Part shown: positions 4,749-7,115 of the stretch, piece after piece | How positions within the stretch are numbered: the first letter of the stretch is position 1 | How the letters are laid out: every line of letters starts with the position of its first letter | Assembly (NCBI GenBank): GCA_016193385.1 | Contig: JACPSF010000163.1 | Location: forward strand, 1-7,115 | Direction of reading: 5' to 3' | DNA: 7,115 nucleotides | From: Deltaproteobacteria bacterium | Lineage (GTDB): Bacteria > Desulfobacterota_B > Binatia > UBA9968 | Made by a program: the position numbers and the translations under genes | The notes under the pieces: model-generated | Database searches by the model: none | What the model was told of the DNA's origin: nothing | The model's input: the letters and a program-made list of their open reading frames with translations, nothing else

Positions 4749-5492
4749 ATGACCAAACTAAGCCAAGTACTACCGCTAGGTTTATGTTTGGGGTTCACAA
4801 CTTTGTTGCTTTTACCCTCGCTCGCGCCGGCTTATGACGAGGTCGTTGTTAAAAACGGGGGAAGCATCAAAGGGAGCGTAAAACTGGAAGGGAAGGCGCC
4901 GAAGCTGCCCCCCCTGGAGATTTTCAAGTTCGAGCAGGTTTGCAAGAACGTCCCGGATGAAAGCCTGGTGGTAGGACCGACCCGGGGGATTCGGTATACG
5001 GTCGTGACGCTGGAAGGGATTACCAGGGGAAAAGCGGTCGAAAAAGAGGCTGTCCACGAGCTGGATAACGCCAAGTGTCGTTTTGTCCCCCACGTCCTGG
5101 TAGCGAGCGTCGGCCAATTTCTGTTGCTTAAGAACACAGATCCCATTCTCCACACGGCTCATGCTCGTTTCCAGGATGGCCAGCCGGATTTTAACGTGGG
5201 TCTTTATCCCGGAAGGGTAAGCCGCAAACCCCTCGTTAGCCCGGGCCTCGCGAAGATTCTCTGCGAAGTCCATCCTTGGATGGGCGCCTACATCGTCGTT
5301 ACCGAGCATCCTTATCATGCCGTCACAGATCTCTATGGGGAGTACCTCATCGGAGAGATCCCTCCGGGGAGTTATCGGCTCAAGGTGTGGCATGAAAAGT
5401 TGGGGACCCAAGAGAAGCAGGTTGAGATAAAGGAGGGGAAAACTTTTCAGGTTGACTTCACTTTTTCATCCGCCTCGGGGGCGAAAAAATGA
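4749..5492 (+). CDS. Exported cupredoxin-like protein with type 1 copper-site residues (first of a tandem pair)
   Basis: The product is 247 residues. A signal peptide covers residues 1-28 (hydrophobic core about 8-23, cleavage after APA). A beta-rich N-terminal part begins with GGSIKGSVKLEG and has two Cys (65 and 110) that may form a disulfide. The cupredoxin-like region follows: His135 in NTDPILH, then Cys172, His175 and Met178 in LCEVHPWM, a His/Cys/His/Met set expected to bind one blue-type copper. The C-terminus (about 195-240, GEYLIGEIPPGSYRLKVWHE) looks like a carboxypeptidase-regulatory-like beta-sandwich. A periplasmic role in electron transfer or copper binding is inferred. The start ATG at 4749 has no ribosome-binding site, but the signal peptide begins there and no better start exists. 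The stop overlaps the next gene's start (ATGA), so the two are translationally coupled. Confidence 0.83.
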   Translation: MTKLSQVLPLGLCLGFTTLLLLPSLAPAYDEVVVKNGGSIKGSVKLEGKAPKLPPLEIFKFEQVCKNVPDESLVVGPTRGIRYTVVTLEGITRGKAVEKEAVHELDNAKCRFVPHVLVASVGQFLLLKNTDPILHTAHARFQDGQPDFNVGLYPGRVSRKPLVSPGLAKILCEVHPWMGAYIVVTEHPYHAVTDLYGEYLIGEIPPGSYRLKVWHEKLGTQEKQVEIKEGKTFQVDFTFSSASGAKK

Positions 5493-6112
5493 AGCGGCAC
5501 GCGACGTGGGGAGCGAGCTTGCCGGCGATCCTCTTGCCGCTGCTTGTCTTTGGGGTTGAGGCGACCAAAACAGGTATCATCACAGGAACCATCGCTGTCG
5601 GCGGGAGGCCGACTGCGGACGCCGTCGTCTCGGTGGAAGGCCTGCCCCAGGAGGATCTCAAATCTCAAATCTCAAATCTCAAATCTAAGAAGGCGGTCAT
5701 GGACCAGCGCGAGACGAAATTCATCCCTCGCGTCCTTCCTGTCCTGGCTGGGACCACGGTAAGCTTCCCGAACAACGACAAAACCTGGCATAATGTCTTT
5801 TCCAAATCCGAATCGAAGCCATTCGACCTCGGTCTCTACCCGGGCGGCGAGACCCGGAGCGTGACCTTCGATAAGCCCGGCGTAGTAAGGATCCTCTGCA
5901 ATGTCCATCCGAGTATGGAAGCCTACATCGTGGTCAAGAGCCACCCTTACTTCGCCGCGCCGGACAAGCGTGGCAGTTATCGAATCAACGCTGTTCCTTT
6001 AGGGCAATACCGCCTGGAAGTCTGGCATCCGGATCTCGGTACGAAAGTGGTCTCTTTCAATCTCGTGCGCGAAGGGGAGGTGCTGACGCTCAATGTGGAT
6101 CTCAAAAAGTGA
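5489..6112 (+). CDS. Exported cupredoxin-like protein, second of a tandem pair, with an internal 7-bp repeat
   Basis: The product is 207 residues, a paralogue of the preceding protein and clearly alignable from FDLGLYPGG through CNVHPSMEAYIVV to YRLEVWHPDLGT. The signal peptide is at 1-25 (core 11-22). The copper-site set is His101 in NNDKTWH, then Cys137, His140 and Met143 in LCNVHPSM. A carboxypeptidase-regulatory-like beta domain ends the protein. Residues 57-66 (LKSQISNLKS) are encoded by a 7-bp tandem repeat and sit in a linker between the N-terminal beta segment and the copper domain. A change by one repeat unit would shift the frame and remove the copper site. A periplasmic electron-transfer or copper-binding role is inferred, and the pair with its different spacing around the site may act together. 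The start overlaps the upstream stop by four bases. Confidence 0.83.
   Translation: MKRHATWGASLPAILLPLLVFGVEATKTGIITGTIAVGGRPTADAVVSVEGLPQEDLKSQISNLKSKKAVMDQRETKFIPRVLPVLAGTTVSFPNNDKTWHNVFSKSESKPFDLGLYPGGETRSVTFDKPGVVRILCNVHPSMEAYIVVKSHPYFAAPDKRGSYRINAVPLGQYRLEVWHPDLGTKVVSFNLVREGEVLTLNVDLKK
5655..5686 (+). repeat. Heptanucleotide tandem repeat (ATCTCAA, 4.6 copies) inside a cupredoxin gene
   Basis: Four complete ATCTCAA units and a partial ATCT run without mismatch from 5655 to 5686. Because seven is not a multiple of three, gain or loss of one unit changes the frame; three units restore it. It is the only perfect short tandem array in the window. Confidence 0.9.
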
Positions 6113-6392
6113 AATCGGAAACGTAAAAGACAGGAGAAGCAACCCGGAAGCCTTGACCAGAGAGTTGGCACCTATAACGGCGCAGGAGAGGAAAGTCCTG
6201 GGACTCATCGCCGAGGCGCTGACCAATAAGGAGATTGCGGTCGCGCTGGAGATCAGCCCTGCCACAGTGAAGAGGCATCTGGAGAACATCCTGCGAAAGC
6301 TGGAGCTAAAGAATCGCGTGGACGCCGCCATCTTCGCCGTGCGGAATGGCCACGCTCTCTCCAAGACGGGCCGCAACGGCGTAGCGGCGTAA
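6093..6392 (+). CDS. Stand-alone LuxR-type helix-turn-helix regulator
   Basis: The product is 99 residues. Nearly all of the recognisable part (about 28-85) is one GerE/LuxR DNA-binding domain: ITAQERKVLGLIAEALTNKEIA, then the recognition helix ISPATVKRHLENILRKL, and NRVDAAIFAV. No receiver or ligand domain precedes it, only about 25 polar residues, so its input is unknown. Input could come from a partner protein, or the protein may act on abundance alone. The ATG at 6093 overlaps the upstream gene by 20 bases and has AGGGGAGG twelve bases upstream (6073-6080), a long spacing. In-frame TTG codons at 6153 or 6165 would remove most of the polar leader and cannot be excluded. It may control the cupredoxin genes or the downstream cytochrome. 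Confidence 0.82.
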   Translation: MWISKSEIGNVKDRRSNPEALTRELAPITAQERKVLGLIAEALTNKEIAVALEISPATVKRHLENILRKLELKNRVDAAIFAVRNGHALSKTGRNGVAA

Positions 6393-6409
6393 ATGGGCCG
6401 TTTGGGTAG

Positions 6410-6438
6410 TAGACAACAAGCTAAATCCGTAGTATACG
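6410..6438 (+). promoter_or_regulatory. Possible sigma-70-like promoter for the multiheme cytochrome
   Basis: TAGACA (6410-6415) and TATACG (6433-6438) are 17 bases apart, with 5/6 and 4/6 matches to the consensus hexamers. Transcription would begin about 44 bases before the cytochrome ATG. It lies in the 96-base gap after the regulator gene; short AT-rich matches like this occur by chance, so the call is tentative. Confidence 0.35.
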
Positions 6439-6488
6439 CGGTTAGAATTTCCCGGCAGAGTCACTAACAAAACAGAGCGGAGGGAAAC

Positions 6489-7115
6489 ATGAAGCGAACG
6501 TTTGCGGCTGGCCTATTTTTCGCGCTCATTTTTGGCTTTGCTAAGATTGTGACCTCTGCTGAAGGCCCTCCTGCCAAAGCCACCGCCGTTGGCAGCGAAG
6601 TCTGCAAGGCCTGCCACGCTCCCCAGTTCGAGAAATTCTCGAAAACCCAGATGGGGAAAATTTTCCTCTTCAATGCCCGCAACGATCTCGAGAAACAAGC
6701 TTGCGAGAGTTGCCACGGTCCGGGGAGCGATCATGTGGCTAAAGGAGGAGGAAAGGGCGTGGGCGGGCTCATCACGTTCGGTCCGAATTCGCCAGTGCCT
6801 GCCAAAGTGCAGAACGACACCTGCCTCCAGTGCCATCAGAAGGGAGTCCAGACGTACTGGCTGGCAGGCCCTCATGCCGGCCGTGGAATTGTTTGCACCA
6901 ACTGCCACACCATCATGGAAAAGACCACCGATCGCTTCCAGCTTGCCAAGGTCGATGACAAAACCGTCTTCTTCAACAAGCGGGCACAGATAGAGGTTTG
7001 TGGCCAGTGCCACCTGCAAAGGAAAGCCCAGCTCATGCGCTCCTCCCACATGCCACTGAGAGAAGGGAAGCTGACTTGCACCGACTGTCACAATCCACAC
7101 GGCACGCCGAATCCA
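6489..7115 (+). CDS. Multiheme c-type cytochrome, DmsE/MtrA-like (3' end beyond window)
   Basis: The first 209 residues are visible and the frame is open at the window edge. A signal peptide (1-24, cleavage after TSA) sends the protein to the periplasm. Six CXXCH heme-binding motifs follow: CKACH (39-43), CESCH (72-76), CLQCH (112-116), CTNCH (136-140), CGQCH (171-175) and CTDCH (197-201). Extra His residues that could serve as second axial ligands occur at 82, 129, 187 and 204. The openings GSEVCKACH and CESCHGPGS and the phrase TCTDCHNPHGT are typical of the DmsE/MtrA family of decaheme cytochromes, whose members carry electrons across the outer membrane inside a porin. That family is about 300-340 residues, so four more hemes would be expected downstream. 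The ATG has GGAGGG four bases upstream (6479-6484). A porin (MtrB-like) gene would be the expected neighbour past the edge. Confidence 0.92.
   Translation, partial: MKRTFAAGLFFALIFGFAKIVTSAEGPPAKATAVGSEVCKACHAPQFEKFSKTQMGKIFLFNARNDLEKQACESCHGPGSDHVAKGGGKGVGGLITFGPNSPVPAKVQNDTCLQCHQKGVQTYWLAGPHAGRGIVCTNCHTIMEKTTDRFQLAKVDDKTVFFNKRAQIEVCGQCHLQRKAQLMRSSHMPLREGKLTCTDCHNPHGTPNP

Noticed and set aside
4812..5411. Minus-strand open frame of 199 codons
   Set aside because: It is antisense to the first cupredoxin gene, which has a signal peptide and copper ligands. There is no ribosome-binding site or motif in the antisense frame.
5655..5686. Tandem repeat as a CRISPR array
   Set aside because: The units are seven bases long and directly adjacent, without spacers, and lie within a coding frame.
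6165..6182. TTGGCACC motif as another sigma-54 site
   Set aside because: It lies inside the regulator coding sequence, and the -12 part reads ACGGC instead of TTGC at the needed spacing.
6513..7100. Minus-strand open frame of 195 codons
   Set aside because: It is antisense to the multiheme cytochrome with six CXXCH motifs, and its translation shows no family features.

Overview
The window comes from a moderately GC-rich bacterium. The gene content (a DmsE/MtrA-type multiheme cytochrome c, cupredoxin-like exported proteins, a TIGR04053-like radical SAM/SPASM protein, a universal stress protein) and several candidate sigma-54 promoters would suit an anaerobic or microaerophilic soil, sediment or subsurface lineage such as Nitrospirota, NC10/Methylomirabilota, Acidobacteriota or a former deltaproteobacterium. 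No gene fixes the taxon, so this placement is inference.

Layout, left to right. Positions 1-125 hold no complete gene, only a possible minus-strand start running off the left edge. A small exported protein of unknown family (126-509, minus) diverges from a four-helix CopD-like membrane protein (891-1400, plus). After a 222-base gap, which holds a doubtful 61-codon ORF with a stop overlapping the next start, comes the radical SAM/SPASM protein (1623-2747, plus). It converges on a two-gene minus-strand operon: a 91-residue single-helix Cys-containing membrane protein (3226-3501) followed by a QueD/PTPS-fold protein (2819-3199). The QueD homologue keeps the zinc histidines but lacks the usual catalytic Cys and the Asp-His pair. 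Next is a repeat-rich spacer (3502-3816), a universal stress protein (3817-4311, minus), and a second repeat-rich spacer (4312-4748) with a MITE-like element. The right third is a plus-strand cluster: two cupredoxin-like genes (4749-5492 and 5489-6112, ATGA overlap), a stand-alone LuxR-type HTH regulator (6093-6392), and the start of a multiheme cytochrome c (6489 to the window end, six CXXCH motifs so far).

The most striking regulatory feature is four matches to the sigma-54 (-24/-12) consensus TGGCACGNNNNTTGCW. Each lies just upstream of a gene start, in the right orientation and with correct GG/GC spacing: upstream of the small exported protein, the membrane protein/QueD operon, the universal stress protein and the cupredoxin cluster. 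These units may therefore belong to one RpoN regulon.

Functionally, the right cluster looks like an electron-transfer module in the cell envelope: two exported copper-site proteins, a small regulator and a periplasmic or outer-membrane multiheme cytochrome. The left part has a possible copper theme (CopD-like protein plus a Met/Cys-containing exported protein). Points for follow-up are the sigma-54 set, the catalytically altered QueD homologue, a 7-bp tandem repeat inside the second cupredoxin gene that could shift its frame, and the palindromic repeats.
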